Shown: positions 8,078-17,587, counted from the first letter of the stretch. The stretch: 64,000 nucleotides of DNA from Sphingomonas sp. OK281 (GCF_900115295.1 NZ_FOVZ01000003.1:248001-312000); one strand, 5' to 3'. Notes: generated by a model not told the origin, from the letters alone. A program made the numbers and translations.

Positions 8078-10114
8078 CTACCATATCCGAACGCGCTGTT
8101 CCGGCGTGAGGTACAGCTTCTGCCCGGCGGTCGGCTTGTACGCCGCATACCAGGGGTCGAGGTTCCGCACGACCCACGCGCGCTGCTGCGACGGCGAGTG
8201 AGGATCGGTCAGCAACCGGTTGCGAAGGTTAGCCTCGCGGTAGTTGCGCCGCCACACCTGCGCCCAGCCGAGGTAGAAGCGCTGGTCGCCGGTGAAGCCG
8301 TCGAGGACGGGCGCGGTCTTGCCTCCCAATGCCGTGTGATACGCGTCGTACGCCACCGTGAGCCCTGCGAGATCGGCGATGTTCTCGCCCATCGTGAGCT
8401 GGCCCTTCACGTGCATGCCGGGCAGCGGTTCGTACGCGTCGTACTGCGCGCCGAGCTTGCCGGTGAGCGCCTTGAAGCCGGCAATGTCCTTGGGCGTCCA
8501 CCAGTCGGTGAGCTGGCCCTTGGCATCGTACTTCGAACCCTGGTCGTCGAAATGATGGCTCAGCTCGTGGCCGATCACGGCGCCGATGCCGCCGTAATTG
8601 ACCGCGTCGTCGGCCTTCGGATCGAAGAACGGCGGTTGCAGGATCGCGGCGGGGAAGACGATCTCGACCATGCCGAAATTGGCGTAGGCGTTCACCGTCA
8701 TCGGCGTCATGCCCCATTCCCAGCGCTGCAACGGCTTGCCGAGCTTGGCAATATTGTCCTGGTGCTGCCATTCGTTCGCGCGCCATTCATTGCCGAACGC
8801 ATCGCCCGACGTGATCGTCAGGCCGGAGAAATCCTTCCACTGGCTCGGATAGCCGATTTTCGGCGTGAAGGCGGCGAGCTTGGCGTGCGCCTTCACCTTG
8901 GTCTCGGGCGCCATCCATTCGAGCTTGTCGATCCGGCGGCCCATCGCGGCGAGCACGTTCTTGACGAGCTTGTCGGCCGCGGCCTTCGTCTCGGGCGGGA
9001 AATACTGCGCGACGTAGAGCTTGCTGACCTCGTCATCGAGCGCGCCCGAGGTGAACTGGACGCCACGCTTCCAGCGGGCCTCCTGCTCGGGCGTGCCGCC
9101 GAGGACGGTGCCGTAGAACGCGAACTGCTCGGCGTCGAACGCCTTGGGGAGGACGTCGGCATAGCCGTCGAGCGAGCGCAGGATCAGCTGGTCCTTGAGC
9201 ACGCCGATCGGCGCGGTCGAGACGAGCTTGGCGATGCCGGTGATCGCCGAGGGCTGCGCGACGATGACGGTCGGGACGGGCGTGCCGATGCCCTTGAAAT
9301 ACGCGGCGAAATCGAAGCCCGGTGCGCGCTTGGCGAGATCGGCGACGGTCATCTTGTTGTAGGTCTTGGTGGCGTCGCGGCTGTCGACGCGGGTCCAGCT
9401 GACCTTGGCGATCTCGGTCTCGAACGCGAGCAGCGCGGTGGCGCGCACCTCGGCATTGGGTTCGCCGGCGAGGGTCAGCATCTTGACGATGTGCGCGCGG
9501 TAGGCGTTGCGCGCCTCGACCAGTTTCGCGTCGGTGCTGAGGTAGTAATCGCGGTCGGGGAGGCCGAGGCCGGACTGGCCTAGCGAGAGCGCGTATTGCT
9601 CAGGGAGCTTGTCGTCCTGGCCGACGCCGCCGCCGAACGGACCGCCGATCCCGGCGCGGTCGGCTTCGGCGAGGAGGGCGGGATAGCCGGCGCGGTCGTT
9701 CAGCGCGGCGATCTTCTTCAGCCACGGCCGCATCGGCGCGAGCCCCTTGGCCTCGATCGTGCCGGTGTCGAGGAACGTCGAATAGGCGCGGCCGATCTTC
9801 GAGTTCGGATCCTTCGCGGCGGTGTCGAGGATACCGCGGGTGCGCGTCTCGGACAGGTCGGACAGGAGGTTGAACGAGCCGTAGTTCGACTTATCCGCGG
9901 GGATCGGGGTGGTCTTGGCCCAGTTGCCGTTGGCGAAGGTGTAGAAATCGTCGCCGGGCTGGACGGTCTTGTCCATGCCCTTCTCGTCGAAGCCGAACGT
10001 CCCGTATTGCGCGCCGGTCGGGGCGGATGCGGGTTCGGAGGTTTGCGAGATGGCGGCGGTGACGCCGGTGATGGCGGTTGCGGCGAGTAGGCCGGCGACG
10101 ATGAAGGACTTCAT
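8078..10114 (-). CDS. M13-family (neprilysin/PepO-like) zinc metallopeptidase, copy 1
   Basis: 678 residues with an N-terminal signal peptide ('MKSFIVAGLLAATAITGVTAA'), so it is exported. The zinc site is 'VIGHELSHHFDDQG' (HExxH) with the third ligand in 'GENIADLAGL'. The substrate-positioning motif is 'VNAYANFG', and the C-terminus ends in 'VRIW' as in many M13 enzymes. The N-terminal part carries 'PGDDFYTFANGNWAKTTPIP', the usual start of M13_N. M13 peptidases cut oligopeptides outside the cytoplasm. It is a clear paralogue of the next gene upstream (10288–12366) on the same strand. The gap between them (173 bases) holds a palindromic repeat. Its substrate is unknown. Confidence 0.93.
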   Translation of the reverse strand: MKSFIVAGLLAATAITGVTAAISQTSEPASAPTGAQYGTFGFDEKGMDKTVQPGDDFYTFANGNWAKTTPIPADKSNYGSFNLLSDLSETRTRGILDTAAKDPNSKIGRAYSTFLDTGTIEAKGLAPMRPWLKKIAALNDRAGYPALLAEADRAGIGGPFGGGVGQDDKLPEQYALSLGQSGLGLPDRDYYLSTDAKLVEARNAYRAHIVKMLTLAGEPNAEVRATALLAFETEIAKVSWTRVDSRDATKTYNKMTVADLAKRAPGFDFAAYFKGIGTPVPTVIVAQPSAITGIAKLVSTAPIGVLKDQLILRSLDGYADVLPKAFDAEQFAFYGTVLGGTPEQEARWKRGVQFTSGALDDEVSKLYVAQYFPPETKAAADKLVKNVLAAMGRRIDKLEWMAPETKVKAHAKLAAFTPKIGYPSQWKDFSGLTITSGDAFGNEWRANEWQHQDNIAKLGKPLQRWEWGMTPMTVNAYANFGMVEIVFPAAILQPPFFDPKADDAVNYGGIGAVIGHELSHHFDDQGSKYDAKGQLTDWWTPKDIAGFKALTGKLGAQYDAYEPLPGMHVKGQLTMGENIADLAGLTVAYDAYHTALGGKTAPVLDGFTGDQRFYLGWAQVWRRNYREANLRNRLLTDPHSPSQQRAWVVRNLDPWYAAYKPTAGQKLYLTPEQRVRIW

Positions 10115-10151
10115 GGGGTTCTCCTAGAATTTCGTTGGCACACCCCCTCCA

Positions 10152-10260
10152 ATACCACCTCCCCGGCGGAGGCCGGGGTCCAGTTGGAGAGGTCTTAGTA
10201 ACGGGGACAGTCCGCCGTTACGTCTGTCCCCCTACTGGGCCCCGGCCTTCGCCGGGGTTG
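10152..10260. repeat. Intergenic palindromic repeat (CCGGGGTCCAGTTGG type)
   Basis: Arms CCCCGGCGGAGGCCGGGGTC and GGCCCCGGCCTTCGCCGGGG, between the two M13 peptidase genes. Same class as at 7638 and 57219. Confidence 0.87.
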
Positions 10261-10287
10261 TGCAAGATCGGGGTATGCGGCGTGTAA

Positions 10288-12366
10288 TTACCAGATGCGG
10301 ACGCGGTTGGCGGGGGCGAGGTAGCTGGCCTCACCCGGCTTGGCGCCGAACGCGGCGTACCAGGGATCGAGGTTGCGGACCGTGAGGACGCGCTGGTGGC
10401 CCGGCGAATGCGGGTCCGACAGCAACGTCTGCTGGAGCGCCGCGTCGCGGAACTTGGTGCGCCAGACGCCCGCCCAACCGTAGTAGAAGCGCTGGTCGCC
10501 GGTCGTGCCGTCGATGATCGGCGCCTGCTTGCCGCCGAGCGACTTGTGGTACGCGTCGTACGCGACCGTGAGGCCCGCCAAGTCGGCGATGTTCTCGCCG
10601 AGCGTCAGGCCGCCCTGGATATGCTGGCCGGGAAGCGGTTCGTACGCGTCGTACTGCTTCACGAGCGCATCGGTGAACACCTTGAAGCGCGCGACGTCCT
10701 GCGGCGTCCACCAGTCGGTGAGCTTGCCGTTGAGGTCGTACTTCCGGCCCTGGTCGTCAAAGTGATGGCTGATCTCGTGGCCGATCACCGCGCCGATGCC
10801 GCCGTAGTTGACCGCCGGGTCCGCCTTCGGATCGAAGAACGGCGGCTGGAGGATCGCGGCCGGGAAGACGACCTCGTTCATCGTCGGGTTGGCGTAGGCG
10901 TTGATCGTCATCGGCGTCATGAACCATTCGCCGCGATCGATCGGCTGGCCGAGTTTCTTGAGGTCGCGATCATATTCGAACGCGTTGGCGCGCGCGACGT
11001 TACCGACGAGATCGCCGCGCTGGATCTGGAGCGCGGAATAATCGCGCCACTTGTCCGGATAACCGATCTTCGGGGTGAAGGCGGCAAGCTTGGCAAGCGC
11101 CTTGGTCTTGGTCTCGGGCGCCATCCATTCGAGGTTCCGGAGCCGCTCGCCCATCGCGGCGATGACGTTCTTGACAAGGTCGTCGGCTGCCGCCTTCGAT
11201 GCGGGCGGGAAATACTTCGCCACGTACTGCTGGCCGATCGCCTCGCCCATCGCGCCCGACACGGTCGAGACGCCGCGCTTCCAGCGGACCTGCTGCTCGG
11301 GCGTGCCCGACAGCGTGGTGCCGTAGAACGCGAAGTTGGTCTTGTCGAAATCGCTCGACAGATACGGCGCGTAGGAACGCAGCACCTTGAGCATCGCATA
11401 GTCCTGGAGGACGTTGACCGGCGTATCGGCGAACACCTTCGCCTCGCCCGTTACCGCGCTCGGCTGCGCGACGAGATAGAACGGACGGCCGGTGACGCCC
11501 ATCGCGGTCATGTACTGCGCCCAGGGGAAGCCCGGTGCCTTTGCGGCGAAGTCGGCGGCGGTCCATTTGTTGTAGGTCTTGTCGGCGTCGCGGCTCTCGA
11601 TCCGCGTCCAGTGCGCGGTCGCGAGGCCCTTCTCCATGGTGAAGACGGCGGCAGCGCGGGCGGCGGCATTGGGCTCGCCAGCAAGCGTCAGCATCCGCGC
11701 GAGATACGCCTGGTACGCGGTGCGGACGGTCGCGAGCTTCGCGTCGTCCTTCAGGTAATAGTCGCGGTCGGGGAGGCCGAGGCCGCTCTGCCCGAACTGG
11801 ACGACATAGGTGGTCGGGTCCTTGTCGTCCTGCGATACGCCGACCCCGACGAGGCCACCGACGCCCTGGCGCTGGAGTTTGGCGATCTCAGTGACGAGCG
11901 CGGTCTTGTCCTTGGTCGCCTTTAGCGCGGCGAGCATCGACTTGACGGGGGTCACGCCCTTCGCGTTGACCGCGGCCTCGTCCATGAAGCTGGAGTAGAA
12001 GTCGCCGACCTTGTCGCCGGGCTTGGTCGCTGCGGCATCGAGGATCGTACGGGTACGCGCGAGCGACAGGTCCTGGAGGACGTGGAACATGCCGTAGGAC
12101 GAGCGATCGGCGGGGATCGGCGTGGTCTTCACCCAGCCGCCGTTTGCGTAGTCGAAGAAGTCGGTGCCCGGCGTCACGCTGGTATCACGGCCCGCCATGT
12201 CGAAGCCGAAATCGCCGATCTGCGGCTTGTTGGCGTCCTTGGCTGCGATGGGGCCCTTCGCGGCCTTCGCCAGTACAGGCGATGGGCGGTTGGTGCTGGG
12301 TTTCGTCTGGGCGAAAGCCGACGCCGCGGACGCGAGCAGGATCACGGTAACAATCGACTTACGCAT
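10288..12366 (-). CDS. M13-family (neprilysin/PepO-like) zinc metallopeptidase, copy 2
   Basis: 692 residues. ATG at 12366 is used; a TTG lies just before it. It has a signal peptide ('VTVILLASAASAFAQ') and then 'DFFDYANGGWVKTTPIP'. The zinc motif is 'VIGHEISHHFDDQG', with 'GENIADLAGL' and 'INAYANPTMNEVVFPAA' in the expected order, and the same 'VRIW' end as the neighbouring copy. The two proteins align along their whole length, so this is a tandem duplication or an old paralogue pair. It is expected to be periplasmic or extracellular. The substrate is unknown. Confidence 0.93.
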   Translation of the reverse strand: MRKSIVTVILLASAASAFAQTKPSTNRPSPVLAKAAKGPIAAKDANKPQIGDFGFDMAGRDTSVTPGTDFFDYANGGWVKTTPIPADRSSYGMFHVLQDLSLARTRTILDAAATKPGDKVGDFYSSFMDEAAVNAKGVTPVKSMLAALKATKDKTALVTEIAKLQRQGVGGLVGVGVSQDDKDPTTYVVQFGQSGLGLPDRDYYLKDDAKLATVRTAYQAYLARMLTLAGEPNAAARAAAVFTMEKGLATAHWTRIESRDADKTYNKWTAADFAAKAPGFPWAQYMTAMGVTGRPFYLVAQPSAVTGEAKVFADTPVNVLQDYAMLKVLRSYAPYLSSDFDKTNFAFYGTTLSGTPEQQVRWKRGVSTVSGAMGEAIGQQYVAKYFPPASKAAADDLVKNVIAAMGERLRNLEWMAPETKTKALAKLAAFTPKIGYPDKWRDYSALQIQRGDLVGNVARANAFEYDRDLKKLGQPIDRGEWFMTPMTINAYANPTMNEVVFPAAILQPPFFDPKADPAVNYGGIGAVIGHEISHHFDDQGRKYDLNGKLTDWWTPQDVARFKVFTDALVKQYDAYEPLPGQHIQGGLTLGENIADLAGLTVAYDAYHKSLGGKQAPIIDGTTGDQRFYYGWAGVWRTKFRDAALQQTLLSDPHSPGHQRVLTVRNLDPWYAAFGAKPGEASYLAPANRVRIW

Positions 12367-12449
12367 CAAGAACCTCGGAGAAAGATCGTCTGGATGCCGT
12401 GTGTTCTACGCCGATAAGACGGTCCGTCAATTCCAACCGGTGTCAAATG

Positions 12450-13004
12450 TTACGAAACATTGCTGGCGCGATTGTCGTGGCGGTGCCGCCACTTGCGCGC
12501 GATCCACAACCGCCAGCCGAGCGCGCTGAGCGCATAGCCGCCGACCGAACACACGACCGTGATGACCAACAGGCCGAGCGCGGTGGCTGGGCCAGCCTGC
12601 ATCAGCCAGGGGATCCATTCGGTGCGCGCCGCGGCGTCGGCGACGGGCTGGCCGGGGACGTGCGCGTCGAGGCGGAGCAGCGACGAGCCGATCCAATAGG
12701 CGGCGATCCAGAGCGGCGGCGTGGTCAAAGGGTTGGTGATGAAGGTGGTCAGCGCCGCGGTCGGCACGTTGGCGCGGAACGGAAGCGCGAAGATCGCTGC
12801 GACCGGCGTCTGTGCGACCGGGATCAGGATGCCCGCGACCATCCCCAGCGCGACGCCGCGCGGGACCGAGCGGCGGGTGAAGCGCCAGAGTTCGGGCGCG
12901 AGGACGCGGTGCGCGACCGGGCGAAGGAGACGGTTCTTCTCCATCGATTCGCGAGTCGGCAGATTGCGATGCGACCACGCCGCGAGACGCCCGAATATGC
13001 TCAA
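12450..13004 (-). CDS. DUF2062 membrane protein
   Basis: 184 residues. The conserved core 'RRSVPRGVALGMVAGILIP' followed by 'FRANVPTAALTTFITNPLTT' is the DUF2062 signature, with about three membrane segments (the last 'ALGLLVITVVCSVGGYAL'). The start used is TTG at 13004, because the conserved 'RNLPTRESMEKNRLLR' segment begins before the next ATG (12944). No good ribosome-binding site is visible for either. The family has no agreed function. It ends 83 bases before the M13 peptidase start and lies just downstream of smpB on the same strand. Confidence 0.85.
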   Translation of the reverse strand: MSIFGRLAAWSHRNLPTRESMEKNRLLRPVAHRVLAPELWRFTRRSVPRGVALGMVAGILIPVAQTPVAAIFALPFRANVPTAALTTFITNPLTTPPLWIAAYWIGSSLLRLDAHVPGQPVADAAARTEWIPWLMQAGPATALGLLVITVVCSVGGYALSALGWRLWIARKWRHRHDNRASNVS

Positions 13005-13038
13005 GACGATAGGGTCATCGACACCGGCGCCACGTCGG

Positions 13039-13521
13039 TTATCCGCGATCCCGCATGATCCGGCCCTGCTCGCGCTTCCAGTCCTGTTCCTTCACCGAAT
13101 CGCGCTTGTCGTGGTTCTGCTTGCCCTTGGCGAGCGCCAGTTCGATCTTCGCGCGGCCCTTGGAATTGAAGTAGATCATCAGCGGCACGAGCGTCATGCC
13201 CTGACGCGCGACCGCCCCGAACATCTTGTTGATCTCGCGCTCGTGGAGCAGCAATTTGCGCGGGCGCTTGGGTTCGTGGTTGAAGCGGTTGCCGTGGCTG
13301 AATTCGGGGATGTTCGAATTGACCAGGACGACGTTCTTGCCCTTCACCTCGGCATAGGCCTCGGCGATCGATCCCTCGCCGCCGCGCAGCGCCTTCACCT
13401 CGGTGCCGGTAAGCGCGATGCCCGCCTCGAACACCTGCTCGATGTAATAGTCGTACCGCGCGCGCCGGTTCTCGGCGACGATCTTGGTCTTCTCGAAGGT
13501 CGGGGGTTTGGGACGTGCCAT
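13039..13521 (-). CDS. smpB: SsrA-binding protein SmpB
   Basis: 160 residues, usual length. SmpB binds tmRNA and brings it to stalled ribosomes (trans-translation). Recognised by '[20 protein letters not shown]', 'GTEVKALR', '[12 protein letters not shown]', '[17 protein letters not shown]' and the basic C-terminal tail '[16 protein letters not shown]' that enters the mRNA channel. The start at 13521 ('[18 protein letters not shown]') fits family N-termini; the frame stays open further upstream into repeat DNA and that part is not used. Confidence 0.96.
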   Translation of the reverse strand: MARPKPPTFEKTKIVAENRRARYDYYIEQVFEAGIALTGTEVKALRGGEGSIAEAYAEVKGKNVVLVNSNIPEFSHGNRFNHEPKRPRKLLLHEREINKMFGAVARQGMTLVPLMIYFNSKGRAKIELALAKGKQNHDKRDSVKEQDWKREQGRIMRDRG

Positions 13522-13593
13522 GGGACGCGCGATGTAGGAGGTCGGAGGGCTTAGGGGAAGCGGTGGGGTGCTATTGGCTGAAACAAACGCCGT

Positions 13594-13671
13594 TCTTCTT
13601 CGAACGCAGGAGGCCAGGGTTACACGCGGCGGTCTTCGTGATCCTGGGCTCCTGCTTTCGCAGGAGAACAC
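13594..13671. repeat. Diverged intergenic palindrome (CAGGAGGCCAGG / CCTGGGCTCCTG type)
   Basis: TTCTTCGAACGCAGGAGGCC faces GGGCTCCTGCTTTCGCAGGAG across about 30 bases, with 'AGGGTTAC' in the middle as in the copy at 7768. Part of the gene-free stretch 13522–13905. Confidence 0.7.
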
Positions 13672-13780
13672 GCAGGGGGTTTAGGCCAGGCCGGCGTGCG
13701 CCAAGGCTGCGTCGACGGCAGCGCGTGATGCTTGGAGGAGGCGATGGTGACTTCTCATTAGTCCAGCCCTCCCCTTCTTC

Positions 13781-13890
13781 GCCCCTCCCTGGAAGGGAGG
13801 GGTTGGGGGTGGGTCGGATTCCGCATGTCCTGGGGTCGGTGGCTCAAGCTGGCCTACCCACCCCCTGCCCCTCCCTTTCAGGGAGGGGGG
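13781..13890. repeat. Intergenic palindromic repeat (CTCCCTGGAAGGGAGGGG type)
   Basis: Same element as at 4562. The inner part (TCGGATTCCGCATG…CAAGCTGGCCTACCC) is shared with the copies at 18853 and 60157, so the element is more than two bare hairpins. It ends 15 bases before the dapA stop. Confidence 0.88.
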
Positions 13891-13905
13891 ACCGTCGTGG
13901 CTGGG

Positions 13906-14790
13906 TCAGATGAGGCGTGCGTGTTCGAGCGCTGCGTCGACCGCTGCGCGCGAGGCCTCCCCAGCGGGGGTCATCGGCAGGCGGAGCGTCTTCGGGAACC
14001 CCGACCGCACCTTCGTCATCGCGTACTTGACCGGGCCGGGCGACGCGTCTGTGAACAGCGCTTCGTGCAATGGATAGAGCTTATCCTGGTACGCCAGCGC
14101 CTTGACGAAATCGCCGGCCTGGCACGCCGCCTGGAACTCCGCGCAGAGTTTCGGCGCGACGTTGGCGCTTACCGAGATGCACCCGGTGCCGCCCATGACG
14201 TTGAACGCCAGCGCCAGGTCGTCGTTACCCGACAGCTGGCAGAAATCCGGCCCGCACGACGCGCGATGCTGCGAAACGCGGGCGAGGACGCCGCTGGCAT
14301 CCTTCACGCCGACGAACACGTCCGGGAACGCCGCGACGATCCGCGCCAAGGTCGCCGGCTGGATGTCCGTCACCGTCCGCGCGGGCACGTTGTAGAGGAT
14401 GATCGGCAGCGGGGTCGACACCGCCAGCGCCTCGAAATGGCGGAAGATGCCCTCCTGCCCCGGCCGGTTGTAATAGGGCGGCACCATCAACGCGGCATCT
14501 GCACCAGCCTCTTTCGCTGCGCGCAGATTGGCCGATGCGACACGCGTGTCGTTCGAGCCTGCACCGGCGATGACAGGGACGCGGCCCTTCGCCTGGTCGA
14601 CGCAGACGCGGACGACGTGGAAATGTTCATCGTACGACAGGGTCGCCGCCTCGCCGGTCGTACCGCACGCGACCAGCCCCGACGAGCCCTCGACGATCTG
14701 CCATTCGATGAAGTCGCGATAGGCGGGTTCGTCGAAGCTGCCGTCGGCGGCGAACGGCGTGACGAGCGCCGGAATAGATCCTGAAAACAT
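13906..14790 (-). CDS. dapA: 4-hydroxy-tetrahydrodipicolinate synthase
   Basis: 294 residues. Condenses pyruvate with aspartate semialdehyde, the first step specific to lysine and diaminopimelate. The Schiff-base lysine is K163 in 'GVKDASG', the catalytic tyrosine Y133 and Arg138 lie in 'ILYNVPART', and the threonine pair is T44–T45 in 'CGTTGEAATL'. The start is the ATG at 14790 ('MFSGSIPALVTPF'). The frame stays open far upstream, but that part is antisense to slt and is not coding. It is divergent from slt with about 90 bases between the two starts, which must hold both promoters. Confidence 0.96.
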   Translation of the reverse strand: MFSGSIPALVTPFAADGSFDEPAYRDFIEWQIVEGSSGLVACGTTGEAATLSYDEHFHVVRVCVDQAKGRVPVIAGAGSNDTRVASANLRAAKEAGADAALMVPPYYNRPGQEGIFRHFEALAVSTPLPIILYNVPARTVTDIQPATLARIVAAFPDVFVGVKDASGVLARVSQHRASCGPDFCQLSGNDDLALAFNVMGGTGCISVSANVAPKLCAEFQAACQAGDFVKALAYQDKLYPLHEALFTDASPGPVKYAMTKVRSGFPKTLRLPMTPAGEASRAAVDAALEHARLI

Positions 14791-14880
14791 GCGGTGGCCT
14801 GCAGTCCTGTTGCGCCGGATGTCTTGCAAAATCCGGATTTCGTTCAGGACAGATACGGGTTCGATGCGTATGCTGTCCAC

Positions 14881-16890
14881 ATGGTAGCATCGATGTTTAA
14901 AACGAGCCTTCTCCTTGCAGTCGTGGCGGGGACGGCTGTTTCGTCCGGCGTGTTGGGCCAGGGCGGCGAGCAGACGCTGGATCGCTACAGCACGCAGTTG
15001 GCCAATATGGGCCCCAATGCGCAGCCGATGGCAACCGACGGCCCGATCGCCTCGACCATCGCGCAATGGCGGGCGTTGCAGCAGACCGACGCGCTGCCGT
15101 TCGACAGCTATGCGGGCTTCCTGATGGTGCATCCGGGCTGGCCCAACGAGACGGCCAATCGGCGTGCGGCGGAGCGCAAGGCTTCTATGGGCTCGCCGAC
15201 CAGCGTCGTCGCGTTTTTCCGTCGTTACCCGCCGCAGTCCGCGTCGGGCGGCGTTGCCTATGCGCGGGCTTTGCAGGCGACGGGCGCGCGGGATCAGGCG
15301 TATGCGGCGGTGCGGACGGCGTGGCGAAGCAGCGGCCTGACACCGACCGACGAGGCGATGGTCGTGTCGGGCTTTCCGGGTGCGCTGACGCCGGACGATC
15401 AGGATGCGCGGATGGATGCGCTGTTGTGGGCTGGCCAGACCGGCGCGGCGCAGCGGCAACTGGTCTGGACGAGCGCGGCGCGGCGGCCGATCTTCGAGGC
15501 GCGGCTGGCGTTCCGGACGAATGCGCCGAACGCGTCGGATATCTCGGCCTCGACGCAGACGCTGTATGCGAACGACGCAGGGTATGTCGCAGACCGGGCG
15601 CAGTGGTTGCGCAATTCCGGGGCGAGCCCTTCGGCGCGCGCGTGGCTGGCGCGGCCTCGTTCGCTGGTGACGCGGCCGGGCAATGCCGCCGAGTGGTACG
15701 AGGTGCTCGTCACCAACGCGAACGGCGCGGCGAACGACGGGCAATACCAGGTCGCCTACGACATCGCGCGGCAGATCGACGACGCGTATCCGTTTGGCGC
15801 AGACATCGCGGCGAAATCCTATGCCGAGCGCGACGAATATACCAACCTCGCCTGGCTCGGGGGACGTGTGGCCATGAAGCAGCTTGGGCGGCCTGCGGAC
15901 GCGATGACGTTGTTCGACCGGTATGCGCGGGGCTCGCGTTCGCCGCAGGTCCGATCGAAGGGGTATTATTGGGCGGGTCGTGCGGCGGAAGCGGCCGGGT
16001 TGGCGCCCCAGGCGGCTGCGTTCTATGGCCAGGCGGCGGGGTACCGCGATCAATATTACGGTCAGCTGGCGAACGAGCGTACCGGTCGGGCGCTGGTCGC
16101 GCCGCCGTCGGTCGCTTCGGTGGCGATCGATCCGGCAACGCGCGCGGCGTTCGATCGGCGCGAGGTGGTGCGTGCGGTGAAGTTCCTCGGGCAGATCGGC
16201 GACTGGCAGGACCAGACCGCGTTCGTCCGCCAGATCGCGGCGGATGCGACGACCGACACCGATCACCTGCTCGCCGCCGAGCTTTCGAAGAGCATCAACC
16301 GGCCGGACCTGGGCGTGATGGTCGGGCGGAGTGCGCTGGCTAACGGGCTCAGCGATTATTCCGCGGTCGGCTTCCCGATGGTCGCGGTGCCGGCGGGGTA
16401 TGAGGACAACTGGACGATCATCCACGCGATCTCGCGTCAGGAGAGCCAGTTCGATCGCGCCGCGGTGAGCCACGCCGGCGCGCGCGGGCTGATGCAGCTG
16501 ATGCCGGCGACCGCGCGCGAGCAGTCGGGTAAGATCGGGCTGGCCTACAACCAGGCGGCGCTGACGACCGATCCGAACATGTCGATCATGCTGGGCTCGA
16601 GCTATTTCCAGCGGGTGTATGCGAATTACGGCAGTTATCCGCTGGCGGTGGCGGCGTATAATGCGGGCGGCGGCAACGTGAACAAGTGGCTTCGCGCGAA
16701 CGGGGATCCGCGGACCGGGGCCGTGGACATGGTCGATTGGGTCGAGGCGATCCCGTACCAGGAGACGCGCAACTATGTGCAGCGGGTGCTCGAGAACGCC
16801 GTGGTGTACGACCTGATGAACCCCGCTCGGGCGAAGAGCCGGGGGGCGGCGCGGTTGTCGTGGTATCTCGGCAAGAACCGGCCCGGTTGA
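14881..16890 (+). CDS. slt: Soluble lytic murein transglycosylase (Slt type)
   Basis: 669 residues with a signal peptide ('MVASMFKTSLLLAVVAGTAV'). A long α-helical superhelix region is followed by a C-terminal goose-lysozyme-like SLT domain: 'AISRQESQFDRAAVSHAGA' (catalytic Glu), 'RGLMQLMPATA', 'LGSSYFQRVYANYGSYPLA', 'AAYNAGGGNVNKW' and 'QETRNYVQRVLEN'. It cleaves peptidoglycan glycan strands to 1,6-anhydro products in the periplasm. ATG 14881 is used; 14893 is also possible. Upstream in-frame codons lack a signal peptide. Divergent from dapA. Confidence 0.93.
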   Translation: MVASMFKTSLLLAVVAGTAVSSGVLGQGGEQTLDRYSTQLANMGPNAQPMATDGPIASTIAQWRALQQTDALPFDSYAGFLMVHPGWPNETANRRAAERKASMGSPTSVVAFFRRYPPQSASGGVAYARALQATGARDQAYAAVRTAWRSSGLTPTDEAMVVSGFPGALTPDDQDARMDALLWAGQTGAAQRQLVWTSAARRPIFEARLAFRTNAPNASDISASTQTLYANDAGYVADRAQWLRNSGASPSARAWLARPRSLVTRPGNAAEWYEVLVTNANGAANDGQYQVAYDIARQIDDAYPFGADIAAKSYAERDEYTNLAWLGGRVAMKQLGRPADAMTLFDRYARGSRSPQVRSKGYYWAGRAAEAAGLAPQAAAFYGQAAGYRDQYYGQLANERTGRALVAPPSVASVAIDPATRAAFDRREVVRAVKFLGQIGDWQDQTAFVRQIAADATTDTDHLLAAELSKSINRPDLGVMVGRSALANGLSDYSAVGFPMVAVPAGYEDNWTIIHAISRQESQFDRAAVSHAGARGLMQLMPATAREQSGKIGLAYNQAALTTDPNMSIMLGSSYFQRVYANYGSYPLAVAAYNAGGGNVNKWLRANGDPRTGAVDMVDWVEAIPYQETRNYVQRVLENAVVYDLMNPARAKSRGAARLSWYLGKNRPG

Positions 16891-16911
16891 GGTCTCGCTA
16901 CCTCATAAGAT

Positions 16912-16966
16912 TGTTCTCCCGCGAAAGAGGGAGGCCAGACTGGGCTCCCGCCTTCGCGGGAGAACA
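16912..16966. repeat. Short intergenic palindrome (CCCGCGAAAGAGGGAGGCCAG / CTCCCGCCTTCGCGGGAG)
   Basis: A compact copy of the 4449-type repeat, with TTGTTCTCCCGCG facing CGCGGGAGAACA. It lies between the slt stop and the greB start. Confidence 0.8.
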
Positions 16967-16980
16967 TGGTAGGCGAGCGC

Positions 16981-17457
16981 ATGGATCGCCCGAACTACAT
17001 CACCCCCGCCGGCTACACGATTCTTCGCGAGGAATATGAGCACCTGCTCGCTGGCGAACGGCCGAAGCTGGTCGAAGTCATCTCGTGGGCGGCAGGCAAC
17101 GGCGACCGGTCCGAGAATGGCGACTATATCTACGGCCGCAAGCGCCTGCGCGAGATCGACCGCCGGCTCGGCTGGCTGTCGAAGCGGATGAAAGCGGCCA
17201 AGGTCGTCGACCCGGCGGCGCAGGAAGATCGCTCGCGCGTGTGGTTCGGCGCGTGCGTAACGGTCGCGGACGAGGATGACGTCGAGCGGGTCCTGACCTT
17301 GGTAGGCGACGACGAGACCGATGCGAGCAACGGCCGGATCGGCTGGAACTCGCCATTCGCGCGCGCCCTGCGTGGCGCCGCGATCGGCGATGTGCGCCGG
17401 GTGGACCTCCCCGCCGGCGAGCGCGAATACGAGGTGATGGCGATCGCCTATCCCTGA
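16981..17457 (+). CDS. greB: Transcription elongation factor GreB
   Basis: 158 residues. Binds the RNA polymerase secondary channel and stimulates transcript cleavage in backtracked complexes. N-terminal coiled coil with 'YITPAGYTILREEYEHLL' and the acidic tip in 'GNGDRSENGDYIYGRKRLRE', followed by 'RLGWLSKRM', a GreB trait. The C-terminal FKBP-like domain runs to the end. ATG 16981 has AGGCGAG upstream; the in-frame ATG at 16966 lies at the edge of a palindromic repeat and is less likely. The usual C-terminal 'SP.G.AL'-type motif appears as 'SPFARALRGAAIGD'. Confidence 0.92.
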   Translation: MDRPNYITPAGYTILREEYEHLLAGERPKLVEVISWAAGNGDRSENGDYIYGRKRLREIDRRLGWLSKRMKAAKVVDPAAQEDRSRVWFGACVTVADEDDVERVLTLVGDDETDASNGRIGWNSPFARALRGAAIGDVRRVDLPAGEREYEVMAIAYP

Positions 17458-17465
17458 CCTCGCGA

Positions 17466-17587
17466 TCCTACCCCGCTAGGGGGAGGTGGCTGGCGCTTGC
17501 CAGACGGAGGGGGAGGTGAGTGAAACATGTGTTCCGTGTCCTCCCCCTCCGTCACCTGCGGTGCCACCTCCCCCTGGCGGGGGAGGA
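17466..17587. repeat. Intergenic palindromic repeat (GGGGGAGGTGGC / GCCACCTCCCCC type)
   Basis: Left arm CCCCGCTAGGGGGAGGTGGC, right arm GTGCCACCTCCCCCTGGCGG; inside it a second inverted pair, GACGGAGGGGGAGG with CCTCCCCCTCCGTC. A single copy of this class is seen in the window. Confidence 0.8.

Noticed and set aside
14791..16473. Upstream extension of the dapA frame (about 560 residues)
   Set aside because: It is antisense to the signal peptide and body of slt, is Arg/Pro-rich and adds nothing known to DapA, whose natural start is at 14790.
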